In this document: one piece after another, positions 1-16,791 of the stretch | How the letters are laid out: each line of letters opens with the position of its first letter | Numbering within the stretch: the first letter of the stretch is position 1 | NCBI RefSeq assembly: GCF_026212465.1 | Contig: NC_080056.1 | Location: 9,403,179-9,467,178 of the forward strand | DNA length: 64,000 bases | DNA from: Amaranthus tricolor | Taxonomy: Eukaryota > Streptophyta > Magnoliopsida > Caryophyllales > Amaranthaceae | Direction of reading: 5' to 3' | Position numbers and translations under genes: made by a program | Notes under the pieces: model-generated | Seen by the model: the letters and a program-made list of their open reading frames with translations, nothing else | Told to the model about the DNA's origin: nothing | The model's database searches: none

Positions 1-2471
1 TTATCCCCCTTATTTGAAAAAAAGAAGAAAAATGAGCACATAGTGGTTTGATACTTCCTATTCGGATAATAACAAATTGTTGTTTGAGTTTTGACATACG
101 TGCGTTTCTTGGTGTTATTTTGCAGGTTCACAAACTAGTCAAGGGAGTTCAAATTTAGCTTATCGCTGCATTACTGAATGATTTCTTCCTTGTTTGTAGT
201 TTCAGCGCAATGATTTCACTGATGCGTTTTTCTCCTTCCCCTTTCAGGAATGCTTAGATATGGCTATTTGTGGCTTCCGATGGAGGTGTCATAATCAGCA
301 TCAATAAGGTGGGTAATCTATGAATGGCTATGGCAGTTTGGTTATTGACTCCTGCTTCCAAAATCATATCCACAAAATGAATCTTGGCAATGTGTGCAAT
401 CTGGAGCTGTCTGCCATAACATGCTTCTGCGGGGCTCGTTCTGATTTTGATATCACTATCTGACCCTTCTCTCTATCAATCCTTGAAGCAGCTTTGGAGA
501 TTCAGTGACTTTGGCTCAGCTTCTGATCTTGCGTATCGATGTATCCATGGATATTACAAATTTGACCGTAGCAACAAACTCGACGTCTTCTATGTTTGTG
601 AGGTGCTTTGGTACTGTGATCTATCCATGGGTTAAATTTTGAATGGTATTGCATACGAAGGTTTGTGATCTTATCAGTACTTCAATATGATCCCCTTACT
701 AGCATTGCACACGAAATGCTTCAGATATATATATATATATATCTCAGGCAGCTTTGAGTGCATGTGTTTGGAGGCTTAAAGGATTTCTTAAATGAAGAGT
801 CGTCAACGTCATACACTCATACAAATATATGAAGGTTCTTAAGCTTACTGCTCCTTTTAAGACATTTCTTATTTCTGAACCCTGAAGCATGTAGATTTTT
901 GTTGGAAGGCGTAAAACTTAAAGGAGATATTATTAGGCCTAGATTTGTGATTGATTTTGTAGGATGAGTAGTTTTTAGTGTCTTGTTGTATGATTTCTTT
1001 TTCCTTTTAAGTGAAGCTAACCCTAAGATTAGGGCATGATCTATTTTGTTTTTGTAATGACTTTTGGTCTTCAAATGCAATGTATTTGGCTTCAATATTG
1101 TTCTTATCAATTGAGTTATAGAATGATTTATCATAATCCAATTTTTGGAGTTGAAAGAGTGTGAGTTGAGTACTTTTTTATTTTGGTCATGATGTGTATG
1201 ACAATGTTGTTAGATGAATATTTGGACCCTAAAGGTTCAGTGCAACAAATGGTCAATCAAGACCTTAGGTATACTTTGAATGGTTAGTAATGGAAATGGG
1301 ATTACTCCTTGATGACCAATAAAAAAATGTGCTTGGGACAATTGTAGCATGTTGCTATGATTAAGTAGCCAAAGTGACTCGTTGAAGACAACAAAAATCG
1401 AATCAAAAGCTATTAGTAATACCCTGCTCGAATAAGCATCTGATCTGCTCGGACGAGTAAGTCCTCTGCAACTCCCTTTGTGTTTAATTATGATGTCATA
1501 TATTCAATGTCCTAACTTATTTAAATCTATAGCTTATCCTCTCTATCAAAGATTAATTCTTTGACTTTCATTACTTAGTTTCTCACAAACACTCGAATGC
1601 TTCATTGATTTAATTCTTTTAATTTGTATTGAGCTTTCAATTTTTTTATCCTTTAAACACGTAATGAAATACAACATTCTAAGATGGTGGATGTAGCCTA
1701 TTTAATAATGAAACACCTTTAATCTTCGTGTAATTGTTTGCGTTAGTTTTCATGCTCAACACACCTTAATATTTGCAAATGATCTTGTGCTATTAGAATA
1801 CCTTCAAGGTTTGGAGCTATGATTACAATCTTTTTTAAGCACCTTTAAGCTATTGCTTTCACTCCTTAGGCCTCCCTAACAAGAGTGATTTAAGGGAATT
1901 TTTTTGGCAGAGGAAGAAAAAAGAATAACCTGATGTTGCCAGTAATAGTCAAACGTAGCCTTTAGGAACTCCATTGTTGGGTTTTCCATTTCCCACCAGG
2001 CACCCTTTCAAGACTTTAGACTATATAGCTTAGATTAGACTATCTAGCAATTTAGCCTTTCCTTACTCACCTTTCTCTCTACAGATACCCAAAACGAGAA
2101 GCTGCTTTAAGGCAACAAACTTTTATTTAAGCTTACATTTTTTTTATTATAGGGTAGGCCAAAGAAAGATGAGACTTAGTTGAGATCGAACTGTTAAAAA
2201 GTGTCAATTTGTTACTCACATGTGAGTTGTCTTACATCGAGAAAGAGAAGAGTATACATCACCTAATAAACTTAAGGAGAAACTCCTACTACTACCAATT
2301 AGTTTTAATAGTGAAAATCTCCTTTGAATTTATATGTGAATTACCTCTTCTCTTTGTTTGGATTACTCAGACTCATTTTATAAATTCTAACACAAACCAA
2401 GTGGTAATCTATCCAACCAAGACAAGATCCGATTCTATAAACCTATATTTTTGTTATTGTCTTTCACACAA
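1..2471. other. Left edge, no gene assigned
   Basis: No open reading frame longer than about 105 codons lies here and I recognise none of the short ones. Several CAG/TAG acceptor-like sites (around 124, 200 and 248) occur in the first 350 bases. This stretch could therefore be the last exons or 3' UTR of a plus-strand gene entering from the left, but no protein family is visible. A short (TA)n run lies near 725-742. The rest is AT-rich, unrecognised intergenic DNA. Confidence 0.4.
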
Positions 2472-2616
2472 TGAAAATTTGAATAAAATAAGATGTTTTA
2501 ACAACTTAATTCCAAAAATAAGCTTCGTGAAAGCTTAATTCCCAAAATAAACGTCTGTACATCCAAATCTAACCTTGGAGTGAGAGCGACTAAAAAAAAA
2601 ATTAACAGCGACTTAA

Positions 2617-2696
<80 letters not shown>

Positions 2697-3030
2697 AGTC
2701 GCTGTTAGTACAGCGACTTAATGCGTTTTAAGTTTTCAGTTTTCAATTGCTTCCTCATTCCAACCTACGAGATTAAAGAGTTGACCAGTTAACCTTAAAG
2801 TCGTTGTTACTGACAGCGACTTAAGGAGTTGACTGGTCAACTCCCTAAGTCGCTGTTAGTAACAGCGACTTATGGCTTTTATTTTATTTTTTTTTTGTCT
2901 TTCGCTGTTAGTAATAGCGATTTACTCCAAGGCTAGGTTTGAATGTACCGACGCTTACTTTGGGAATTAAGTTTTCACGAAGCTTATTTTTGGAATTAAG
3001 TTGTTAAATAATCTTATTTTATTCAAATTT
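2472..3030. mobile_element. Foldback/MITE with long terminal inverted repeats and palindromic core motifs
   Basis: The left arm (about 2472-2590) and the right arm (about 2918-3030, inverted) match over roughly 110 bp, including an AAAATTTGAATAAAATAAGA segment and a CTTAATTCC(C)AAAAATAAGC segment. Between the arms are a (TA)n run and several copies of a 21-bp palindrome, GTCGCTGTTAGTAACAGCGAC (exact at 2849-2869, variants near 2694, 2801 and 2902). A second palindrome, GAGTTGACTGGTCAACTC, lies at 2826-2843. There is no coding capacity. A partial second copy is at 63318-63490. The superfamily is unassigned. A non-autonomous CACTA- or MULE-like element is possible, but no CACTA terminus is visible. 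Confidence 0.75.
2622..2693. repeat. (TA)n microsatellite inside the foldback element
   Basis: An essentially pure TA dinucleotide run of about 70 bp sits in the loop region between the palindromic motifs of the surrounding foldback element. It could form a cruciform apex. Confidence 0.95.
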
Positions 3031-5091
3031 TCTCACAACTGCCCATTTACAATATGGCCGGGGAAGAGTGCAAGGCTTGACGCTGTTCTTGGTTGGTCGG
3101 GTATGATATGGGATAGGACGGATGCAAGGGAATGTCTGACTGGGGACTGTGGAGAGACATAGGAATATGATGGTGGTGGCTAAGGAACGAGAAGGATTAT
3201 TATGATGTTAGCATTGTTGGGTTTGCTATATTTTGCCTATTGTTGCCTTGACCAATGGGGGTGAGTGGTGGTGCTTGCAATGAAACAGGATGTAATTCTG
3301 ACATCAAAATGGGCAAGTTTTGAGCAACTTTTTAATTCATGGAATACTCGTATATGAATTCATTATCCGTAAAACAAGCTAAGTATAGCTATTTTTGCTT
3401 CTTTCCAGTGTGAATTATGAAATCATTCAGAAAAATTAGTGAAAATCTGAACCATGTTCTTGTTTAATGAAGAAACAAAGGAAAATATAATTCATGTACA
3501 TGATGTACCATGCATCATGCATGTAGTTCAATTCAGCTGCTAGTAATTCAGAGTGAACTAAATTCACCGACGAATCATATCAACAGCAAGTACTTCAGAT
3601 GATATAGTCTAGAGCTGATCAAAAATGTAATTCGTAAATATCTTATAGCGCTTAACCATCTAGTTAATGACAATGCTAATAGCTTTATAATACACCAAAC
3701 TCATTTTCAGCCCGTAGTTTAGAATACACCAAAGCCCTTTTTGACCCTTTTTAACAACCTTTTAAAACCCTAATCCAGATAGAATATTCTAAGCACTTTT
3801 CCGTCCGATTTCACTAAGCCCTTCTAAAATAGGCCATTCACATCCCGTTGAACGCCCCTAGTCACCACCACATGTCATTTATAATTCACCAACAAGTTTC
3901 ACCCACAATTGAAACCCAACTAGACCAAGGTTTACCAACAATTCACCACCAACTGAAGGTAGACCATCAAGCTTCATTTACGATTCACCTCCGACAACCA
4001 GAAAGAACAGTTATAGGGCATCTGAGGGGAAGATCTCCTCATACGACATTCTACCATACCCTGTGTATATATTTCTCACCTTCAGTTTTCTGTCATGAAT
4101 CATGATGCTGAAATGATTCCATTAACGGCAGGAGAGATATTGAGTGGAAGCAGATAAATGAAGCAAGGACAAGGTCTGAAGGTGCTCAACACAAAATGAT
4201 GAGATTTACAAAGAATCTTGAGGTAAAAGTCTTGTATAGATTTGGTCCACACTATTTCAGCGTGCACCAAACTAATAATAGTAAGTATTTTCCAATGCTT
4301 GTACTCAATTCTACTTATCAAGTAAAAATACTTAATATTTCAATCCCTTTTAAAGTTAGTGCACACTAAAATAATGTGGATTAAGTCCATACAAGTCTTT
4401 ATAAATTTTGAGGGAAAAATAACATCTGTACAAAAGATGGTGTGAGGAATAGAGAAGTTGTTAGGTTTTTTGATTATATTTCTCTGTAAGTATGAAAATA
4501 AAAAAAGAGAGTATACCCCACTTCGAGAGGAGGCTTTCTCCCAGGTGAGCAAGCTCTATAACAAACTTTTTGATACCCAATACAAGGCATGCATCAGGTA
4601 TTTAAACAAAACAAGAAAATAACAACCTGCTGACATCACTAACAATTTAATGACATCATAATACAGCCAAAATATTAATTAATTAATTCCTCAATTCTTA
4701 GCTGCTCTCTTTCTTGTATATGTGAATAGGACCGACGGTTTATTGGGCTGGCCCAGTTGAGTCGTTGCAGATGGTAAATACTTAATTCACTATCACACAA
4801 TTCATTCATTATTGCTAACATCTTTGAATTATACAGAACAGGACAAAACGGAGTTCTCTTATAAAATGTATGTATCCAGTGTTCTCCATTTGAAAATTGA
4901 TGACAATTTAAAGCAATGATTTTTAATAAACAAACAAAAAAGTAGTACAATGTTAAAACTCCTATACCTTTGGGTTTAATTAAACTATATGAAAATAAAA
5001 TTGGCCATCTTAGTTTATTTTGGTAGCTACAAGAATATACATACCGTGATACCAGTGTAAATCTATCAACCAGAAAATCAAATCTCATTCT
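3031..5091. other. Intergenic, decayed DNA
   Basis: Short plus-strand open frames (for example 3848-4105) show no recognisable domain. The 4330-4690 part has the flavour of a decayed retrotransposon end, but no paired LTR or primer-binding site is found. The last ~100 bases are the 3' flank of the BIN4-like gene. Confidence 0.35.
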
Positions 5092-9213
<4,122 letters not shown>

Positions 9214-9888
9214 TACTATGTTTCAAGCTTATTTCAGTATTTCTGCAAGAAAAATTGATGTCGTATTTGGATCCAATTAGCAATTACAACGAAAAATGAA
9301 CAACAAAAATGTTGATATTAGGGGTTTACCAGATTAAATCAGAACTAAAAGAAGTATGAACTTTGATGTTCAACTGAAATTGCTAGGGTTTTGATTTGGA
9401 CGAGTTAATTTTGTGCTGAAAGTGGCGGAGAAAGGCGGTAAGTGGCGGAAGGAGGTTTTTTGGTAAAAGTAATTGGAGGGAAATATTTTCAGCCGTTCGA
9501 TTAAACTATGAATTTTACTTACTGATTTTCTTTACTAGTGTTACATCGGAATTAAAACCCATTCTTTTCTTATATTATTGAGTTATTCTATCTATTTATT
9601 AGATTTAATTTATTTATATTTGGGTTTTAAAGTCTCTCATATTGAGAGTTTGGAGTTTTGTTATCAATTCAATAGTAAAAAGATATATAACGTCATCACG
9701 GGTGTCAACTCTACTAATACACTCAATAGTAATTAAACATATCTCTATTTCAAAGTCACACCAGATATAAGGATCCTTTCGGAGATGTTTGTATCAAATA
9801 GCTATGTGATAGAGGAAATTCTTTAATGTTAGATCTCTTATATAATAACCATAACTTTTTCAATATACAATTTATTTGATTAAAATTA
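9214..9888. other. BIN4-like 5' flank
   Basis: This holds the 5' UTR and presumed promoter of the minus-strand BIN4-like gene. A short GGCGG-rich patch (about 9420-9450) stands out from the AT-rich surroundings and probably lies near the transcription start. I see no convincing TATA box and nothing else recognisable. Confidence 0.35.
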
Positions 9889-10160
9889 CTCCCTCCTATT
9901 CAGCTTATGTGTCTCATTTCCTTTTATGGTCAAGTCACCTTAATTTTCCTATTTTTATTTTTGGTATGGGTTTTTGACTTTTAAGCCCTTAGTAGCTTTA
10001 TCCTATTTTCAATTATACCCTCCATTACCCATATTAATTTTCCTCACTTACATTAAAAACCCATAATATCACTCTCTTTCCTACCCTTAAAGTCCTACTT
10101 TTGACTCTCCTTAAAATCCGTGAAAAGTCAAATGGGACTCCTAAGGTGAATAGAAGGGAG
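9889..10160. mobile_element. Stowaway/Tc1-mariner-type MITE, copy 1
   Basis: The ends are CTCCCTCCTATTCAGC on the left and, inverted, CTCCCTTCTATTCACC on the right, flanked on each side by TA (9887-9888 and 10161-10162). That is the expected dinucleotide target duplication. The 272-bp body has no coding capacity. A closely similar copy lies at 27851-28115. Confidence 0.85.
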
Positions 10161-10204
10161 TATTATGTGTTCGATGAACGAATTCAAATTCCTTTTAAAA
10201 AACG

Positions 10205-10805
10205 TATTACGTCGAAATTCTACAAAGAATAGCAAAAGTAAGCAGGAAAACAAACACTATCTCTCAAAAAAACATGTTACATGGATTATGGATAATATTG
10301 AGTTTACATTACAAAAATTTACTTCTATGTAATTACCGGAATTCTGCAAAAAATAGCAAAAGTAAACGGAAAAACAAACACTATCTCTCAAAAAAACATG
10401 TTACATGGATAATATTGAATTTACATTACAAAAATTTACTTCTATGTAATTACCGGAATTCTGCAAAAAATAGCAAAAGTAAGCAGAAAAACAAACACTA
10501 TCTCTCAAAAAAACATGTTACATGGATAATATTGAATTTACATTACAAAAATTTACTTCTATGTAATTACCGGAATTCTGCAAAGAATAGCAAAAGTAAG
10601 CGGAAAAACAAACACTATCTCTCAAAAAAACATGTTACATGGATAATATTGAATTTACATTACAAAAATTTACTTTTATGTAATTACCGGAATTCTGCAA
10701 AGAATAGCAAAAGTAAGCGGAAAAACAAACACTATCTCTCAAAAAAACATGTTACATGGATAATATTGAATTTACATTACAAAAATTTACTTCTATGTAA
10801 TTATA
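10205..10805. repeat. 117-bp minisatellite, about five units
   Basis: Units starting GGAATTCTGCAAA recur at 10338, 10455, 10572 and 10689, exactly 117 bp apart, preceded by one diverged unit from about 10210. Unit-to-unit identity is very high. Because 117 is divisible by three, a repetitive open frame (10274-10864) persists through the array. It has no family resemblance and no plausible start context, so I treat it as non-coding. Confidence 0.95.
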
Positions 10806-12278
10806 TTGAATCTCATACGATGGATATTACATTTGCAATTTTCACTTCTTATAATTGTTTATGAATGAGATTGAATCATTGAATGATAATTAATTGAACG
10901 TATTTTTATTAATATGCACATATCTAAAATATACATGTTTCAATACAGAACTTTAACTTATAGATTTTTAAATGTGTTATGACTGGTGAGCTTGCTCTGA
11001 CTTTTTATATTGCTACCTACTTTAAAGAGGATTTAATTATGTAAGATGTAATTTGATTAATAAAAAGTTACTACACTATCCCGCTTATTACTATATTTAA
11101 TTATTTTTATATTATTTTGACATAAAATAGAAATTTGCTCTCTCTACTCAATTACTCAAATAGTCAAATTATAAGTCAAAAGTCAAAACAACTTTACTAT
11201 AATATGCCACAATTACTTCCCACAAAAAATAAAATCTAATACTGCTTCAATTGAAAAACAAATACTAGATATGACAATTCTTTAAAGAGCAAAATATTGA
11301 AAGTCGAGACGAAGTATTGAAGACAAATTCAAAAAGAAAGGTATAACACAAATATGACAAGAGATAAACCAAAAGAATAAAAGGGTTGTTTGAATTCCCA
11401 AAGGCCAAATAGAAAACATCAACACCCTTTGAAATGGTAAATAAAGTGTAAAATTCAAAGGAAATGAATTATATAAACAAGCACCTATGAGCTAAAAAGG
11501 GTTCTTTAGAATGACAACTAAAAGTAATAGAAACCCAATATTAATACAGTCAAACAGAAAATGTTTTCCATTGTTTTATTGGCCACAGGAACAATATTCT
11601 TGCTAGGCATGAGTGCTATGACAATAACACTCATCTCCTCGACTCTATGTGCTACTGGGAGCGGAAAGCAACAGAAGACTGATCCGTATGAAGGGGAAGA
11701 CGGTCGAACCTTCTTTCAAACCGTATATGGCAGAGAATCATGGTGAATTACTTGGTTTAAATCATCACGGCAATGTCACAGACTCACATACTAACGCCTT
11801 TATGTGCCTTCTTCCAAATCGTATGAGGACGGTGGACCCAGCTGTGAATGCTGATGTTCGTTTCATCGCTTTTTCTCATTGTATGTATTCCAATAGAAAG
11901 TGGGAGTTTCTCCCACAATTTTTTTCAGATCTCGAGTCTTAAGGTAGCTTCCAATGAGTTTATAGCTCACCTTTGGTTCTCGGTCATAAATAAGGCTACA
12001 ATATAAAATTCTAACATAAAATGTATTATATAAAGTAGTATACGAACTAACAGTCGGTTCTTCAGGAATTCCAACTCCCTCAACAGAATACCTTTTGAGA
12101 CTTGAGGAGTCTACTCCCTATTGCATATCATCTGCACATGAATAGTGCGAGTTATATGCGAACTTAAATGTATTGTTACTAAATATACTTCAACAAGGGG
12201 GTAATCTGATGTCAATATATAATTTGGCAGCTAGATCATAAGGAGGCGCTCAAACCACTCATTCATAGCTTAGGCACT
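10806..12278. other. Intergenic, with an unrecognised short open-frame region
   Basis: The sequence is AT-rich. Overlapping short plus-strand frames at 11561-11746 and 11649-11942 have higher GC than their surroundings and may be a decayed gene or TE fragment. No motif is recognisable. The remainder is the 3' flank of the minus-strand gene that ends at 12279. Confidence 0.3.
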
Positions 12279-15200
12279 TTAACAAATGTCTTCTGCAAAT
12301 ATAATGTCATAAATCAGCTGTACTGCAATCCAAAACAAAAGATAAGATAAGCATGTTTTTCTATGACTCATAACTTCATTATTGTTAAAATGCTCAAATA
12401 AACAAGAGATTATGTAGAAAAAAGAAAACCAAGGAGAAGACAGTTTTGACTTCATCTTTTTAATTGAATTCATCGTATAATTTAGACTTCTACTGATTAA
12501 ACATTTTCATCTACTCACTCCACACGATCTATCACCTTCCAGCCAAGTCGGCTAGGAAATTTCAGCATGTGTGCTTAATACTTGGGGTCAGAAAGAATAT
12601 TCTCACCAGGTCAAGTCTATATCAGACGCAACTCTGTTGATCAGGGTTGTTCCAAATATTTAGAGGCCCTGTGCTAATTACAAAGTTAGGGCCCGAAAAT
12701 CTAGTTTAATACATCTCCTAGTTTTAATTTTTTTTGGAACTAAAACATCTCGTTGTTCCAATGAGTATATCTTTTGGCAAGAGTGCACCAGTCATTTATA
12801 TCTTAAGGCATAGCTGTTTCAATATCACTTTCGTTAATACCATGGCAACCAATAAATGACCAGATTACTTGGTATTAGAGTACATCTTAAAGTAAAATCC
12901 CTAATACTTAAATATGACAACTTTAGGGGATTTGAGAAATTCATCAAGTTGCATGGTCTAGACACAACAAATCTTGAATTTTCTAGCTGTAGTGTCATAT
13001 ACATGAAAAACCAAAACCATAAATGTTCATAAAGGAACTTTATAACAGTATCAAATCTCATGATTGTGTACCTTCATCTTTCGGAATGTTAGGCTGATCG
13101 AATAAAAGTTGGCGCAATGCTCCCAGATCTTTGGAGCTGAAAAAGTTTTTTGCACAAGTCAAGATCATAAAGTTCCAAAGATAGATAATGCAAAAAAACA
13201 GTTACCATCACAAGCACATCCTATTCAAAACTTGAGCAATACAAAAACATAATGCTCAAAACAATTGAAAGATTAAAACTGAAAATTAATTATCACAGTA
13301 CATCATATCCTTTAAGGAATGACAGTAACAGCAGAATACTATAGCTTTCAAAAATTTAGTTGTCACTAATTTGTAACTATACATAGCATTTGTAAGCATC
13401 ATTTTTCTTTTCCTTAAACATCAGATATTTAAAAGAAAAAATTGATTTTAAAACTCCAAACTTCAGGTGTTTTATGATAATCTCAACTTTAGGGAGTGTC
13501 TTATCTTAAAGCACTTGACTGGTAGGTAACCTGTAGAACACATTCTATAGGTTAACATATTTAAAAGAAAAAGAAAAAGAAAAAGAGCAAACACAAGCCC
13601 GACAGCCACCCCCACCCTTCTACCTCCCCCTCCCCTGCTCTCCCCCCACCCTGGCGGCAACAGCCATGACCGCCACCCGTACCCCGTTGTCCAAGTGAAA
13701 TCATACTTTTCCCTTACCCGTCCGCAACAGCGACAACCAGAAATCCCACCGAACCCAAGCACCACCTCCTGCCCACCAACAATTCACAGATCCACCAGCA
13801 TCATTCACCCCAGACCTTCAGCACCACCGGACCACCACCTCCTTGACGCTGCCAAATGCTTTGGTTCAATCACTGTATCAAAAATGCTAGCGAAAGATGT
13901 TTGCTTCAATTTAGAATGTCCATTTCATGCTATTCATATTTCAATATCTCCATTATTCAATTTAGAATGTCCATATTCTTTTTCTAATGATTCCATCATT
14001 CTAAATTCACAGGTGATTTTTTTTCTTTTGCAAATGCTTTCATGTTTCTTCATAGTAGTACAGGGTGATGATGGAGTTAGTACTTAGTAGTGACAAGTGA
14101 TTAAACTTGGGAGGATATGAAGAAAAATAAAAAATTTGTATGGTAATGATGAGTTTTGTGGTTCTTTTTGAATTAGAAAGCGTACAAAGGTAGGGGAGAA
14201 TGGAGAGGGGGGTCACCGGAAGGTCGTGGCTAAGATGAGATGGCCAAGGTGGTAAAAGGGGTGGAGGAGGTTATTTGTTTTATTTTTAAAGATTTATTTT
14301 GGGTAACTTTTTTTAATAAACTTCAAATTTGAAAGTATCAAAAGTTCACATGTTATACCGGTTCCAGATAATCCGGCACTTTAATTAAGACAACTTTTAA
14401 AGTTGGGATTTTTAGATAAAAACACAGAAGTTGGGATCATTATAATTGGAACACCTAAAGTTGAGAAATTCAAAATCAATTTTTTCTATTTTAAAAAGAA
14501 AATGTTCTAAACGCAAACCACACAATTTCTCTTGGGATACCTGGATTTTAAAGCAATTTTAGAGAGTGCAGAAACAACTGATACTTTAAGGAGGTACCTA
14601 CACGTAAAAAGAAATAGAATATAAGCATTAGTGAGCCAGTTAACCTGTAACTAGTAAAGGGAAAAGAAATATAGAAAACTTGAAATATGGTTGGCTGAAG
14701 ATGTAGCAGAGTATGCAAATTGCAAACTGAATTGTCAAACATTTCTCAAAATCCCCCCAAAATAAGGGTACAACTTCAACATAGTACAGAATGAAAAACA
14801 AGATCCAAGAAAATACAAAGCTATTGACTAACAAAAACAACTCGAACCACTACTGTGTCACTCCTTGCCCCTTGGTCATGATACAAAAGTTGGTGCAAAC
14901 CTATATTCATTATAACACTTTTAAGTTCTAATGAATAAGAGCAAGCTGAAAATGCCAAGTAGAACATACTCAGAGTAGTGCATCTCCTGCAGAATCGCAA
15001 GCCCATCTAAGCAATCTGAAAGTCTTGGTTTGATCCCTGTCCTTTGTTGTAGTTGTTTTGTAGAAGGCTGAGATCCTCCTCCAGCAAGATGCTTGCTCTC
15101 TTTAACCATTTTTTCCAGAAAAAGTACAATGCTATGGAAATCTTCCCTGCAAATAGTTCCAATTCTGAGTGTCTAAACTCATAAAGCATTGTTCCGCAAT

Positions 15201-16791
15201 CATAATTCAATCATTTATTTCCCTAAAACATAACATGGGTGTAAACCTTAGGACATAAGCTACCAGATAAGAGACAATCTTCAGAGAAACATATTTAAAA
15301 GAGTCTAATTACAACCGTATATTCTTTTTCTTACATATCTAAACCGAGAACTAAACTAGAGTTTTCTTACAATCTTCAGCTAAGATACACTAAGTTTTCA
15401 AAAATATTTTCTGTCACGAATTTCACCGCATGAACAGATGTGGAGCTTGCTCAGAGTTCAAAGTTTTGACACCACACGACTCCTTACTTGCCACTTCTAT
15501 TCCTATATACTATTCCCTTTTATCTTACAAAAACAAATTGTATCAATATCTAATACTAATTCTCATTACAAGAGTAAAATATTTTGTTCCTCCTGTGTTA
15601 TCAAATTCAACAATCATATTCAATCAATCTATCATTATCAAAATTCACAACTAACTACACAAATGTAGTTGCCAATTTTACATCATGTTTAATAAAAAAA
15701 TCAAGTCATCAACACATAATAACTTAACCAAAATTTTCATAATTAACAAATTTCCTCCAATAAGGTAAAATGTTGCTTACTATACTTACGTGTGGAAACA
15801 TTTTAAACTACGTCTAGCAATCAAGTACAAGCACCTAGAGCGTTTTTACAAAAGAGGTAAGCAATAGAATCACTTAATATCCAATATTCACTTTTAATAT
15901 TGAACTCATAGTCTTCTTTATACATGCTGTAAGAAACCGGATAGTTGTTACACTTCAGATTCTCAGTCAAACAGCTCGCATGTCAATAACTCAAAATGCT
16001 CACTTTTTCCCCTTTCCTTCTTCGTGTTAATGAAGTCATTGTCTATTAGGTTTTTTAGTAAATGGTTGTGGTTGTTGGTTTGTTTGATGAGCTGAAGTGT
16101 TAGTTGTTTTCATTGGTTTTTAAGATAGCTGGATAAGTCAGTTATTTAGGGAGATGTTTGACTAAAATTAAAATTAAGTGTCATGTTGTTATGAGGAAAA
16201 AAGGGACAACAAGCCAAAAGCCAATATAATAAGTTAGTTAGTCTTTTTATTTTGGATTAAAAGCCAACTTAAAACTTGACTAAGTCATTTACCAAACAAC
16301 CCCTATTTGTTGCATTCTACAATAAAAAAAGTGATAAGAATGCTAAACAGTAAACAGTGAAACTCAAAAAAAAAAAAAAAAACTTAAGTGGTGGAGAATT
16401 AATTAGAACTAACATAGTATACTTAATTGAAAGCAAAATGGTCTCCAACGCCTCCATTTGATTTTGCAAAACAGCCTCTTCAATCCCATCAATACCCTTC
16501 AAACAACCATAGTTCTTTTTATCTCCAATCACCTATACAATGTTTTCCCAGCAATGTTACATACTAAATTTTAGTAACTAAGGCACCTAGATTTAAACTT
16601 CAACTCTCGCACAATCAAAAATAGAGAAATTATAGAATTAACTAAGTAAAATGGCAAACCTGAACTCTTTCAATGATGGAAGAAGCGTTAGAAAACTGAG
16701 AAATTAAGCGGGATTGGAGGGTTTCCCAATTGTCCATTTCTTGTCTCACTTTCTTGAATTTCTGCTGATATTTCTTCAGAATTCCCTCCAT
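12279..16791 (-). CDS. At5g43822-like small protein (AIRIM/C1orf109-type, tentative)
   Basis: Five exons on the minus strand (16660-16791, 16423-16532, 14970-15146, 13072-13136, 12279-12322) join in frame to 175 aa. The start MEGILKKYQQKFKKVRQEMD and the segments TLQSRLISQFSNASSIIERV, STKQLQQRTGIKPRLSDCLD and the C-terminal VQLIYDIIFAEDIC resemble the uncharacterised plant protein At5g43822. I believe this family relates to human AIRIM/C1orf109, a ribosome-maturation cofactor, but that link is from memory. The N-terminal ~45 residues are probably a helical coiled coil. All junctions are GT-AG; exon 3 ends at GA/GTATGT. Introns 2 and 3 carry transposon insertions (about 16043-16310 and 13434-14500), so the gene spans 4.5 kb for a 528-nt coding sequence. 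Confidence 0.8.
13434..14500. mobile_element. Non-autonomous TIR element in intron 3 of the At5g43822-like gene
   Basis: The left end (about 13434-13545) matches the right end (about 14365-14500) inverted, with imperfect identity. Shared pieces are an AAAAATTGATTTT stretch, CTCAACTTTAGG and GTCTTA(A)T..TAAAG. The interior includes a GC-rich, C-run segment (13590-13860) unlike the AT-rich flanks, perhaps captured host DNA. There is no transposase. The open frames 13472-13765 and 13695-14087 lie inside and have no family match. The superfamily is uncertain, possibly MULE-like. Confidence 0.6.
16043..16310. mobile_element. hAT-like MITE in intron 2 of the At5g43822-like gene (putative)
   Basis: The right end, read inverted, begins TAGGGGTTGTTTGGTAAATG. 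The left end reads TAGGTTTTTTAGTAAATG. The GTTTGGTAAAT-type terminus is typical of short hAT-related MITEs in plants. It is about 270 bp, AT-rich and non-coding. The target duplication is not clear. Confidence 0.45.

Noticed and set aside
10274..10864. 196-codon open frame as a gene
   Set aside because: It is an exact translation of the 117-bp minisatellite. It survives only because the period is a multiple of three.
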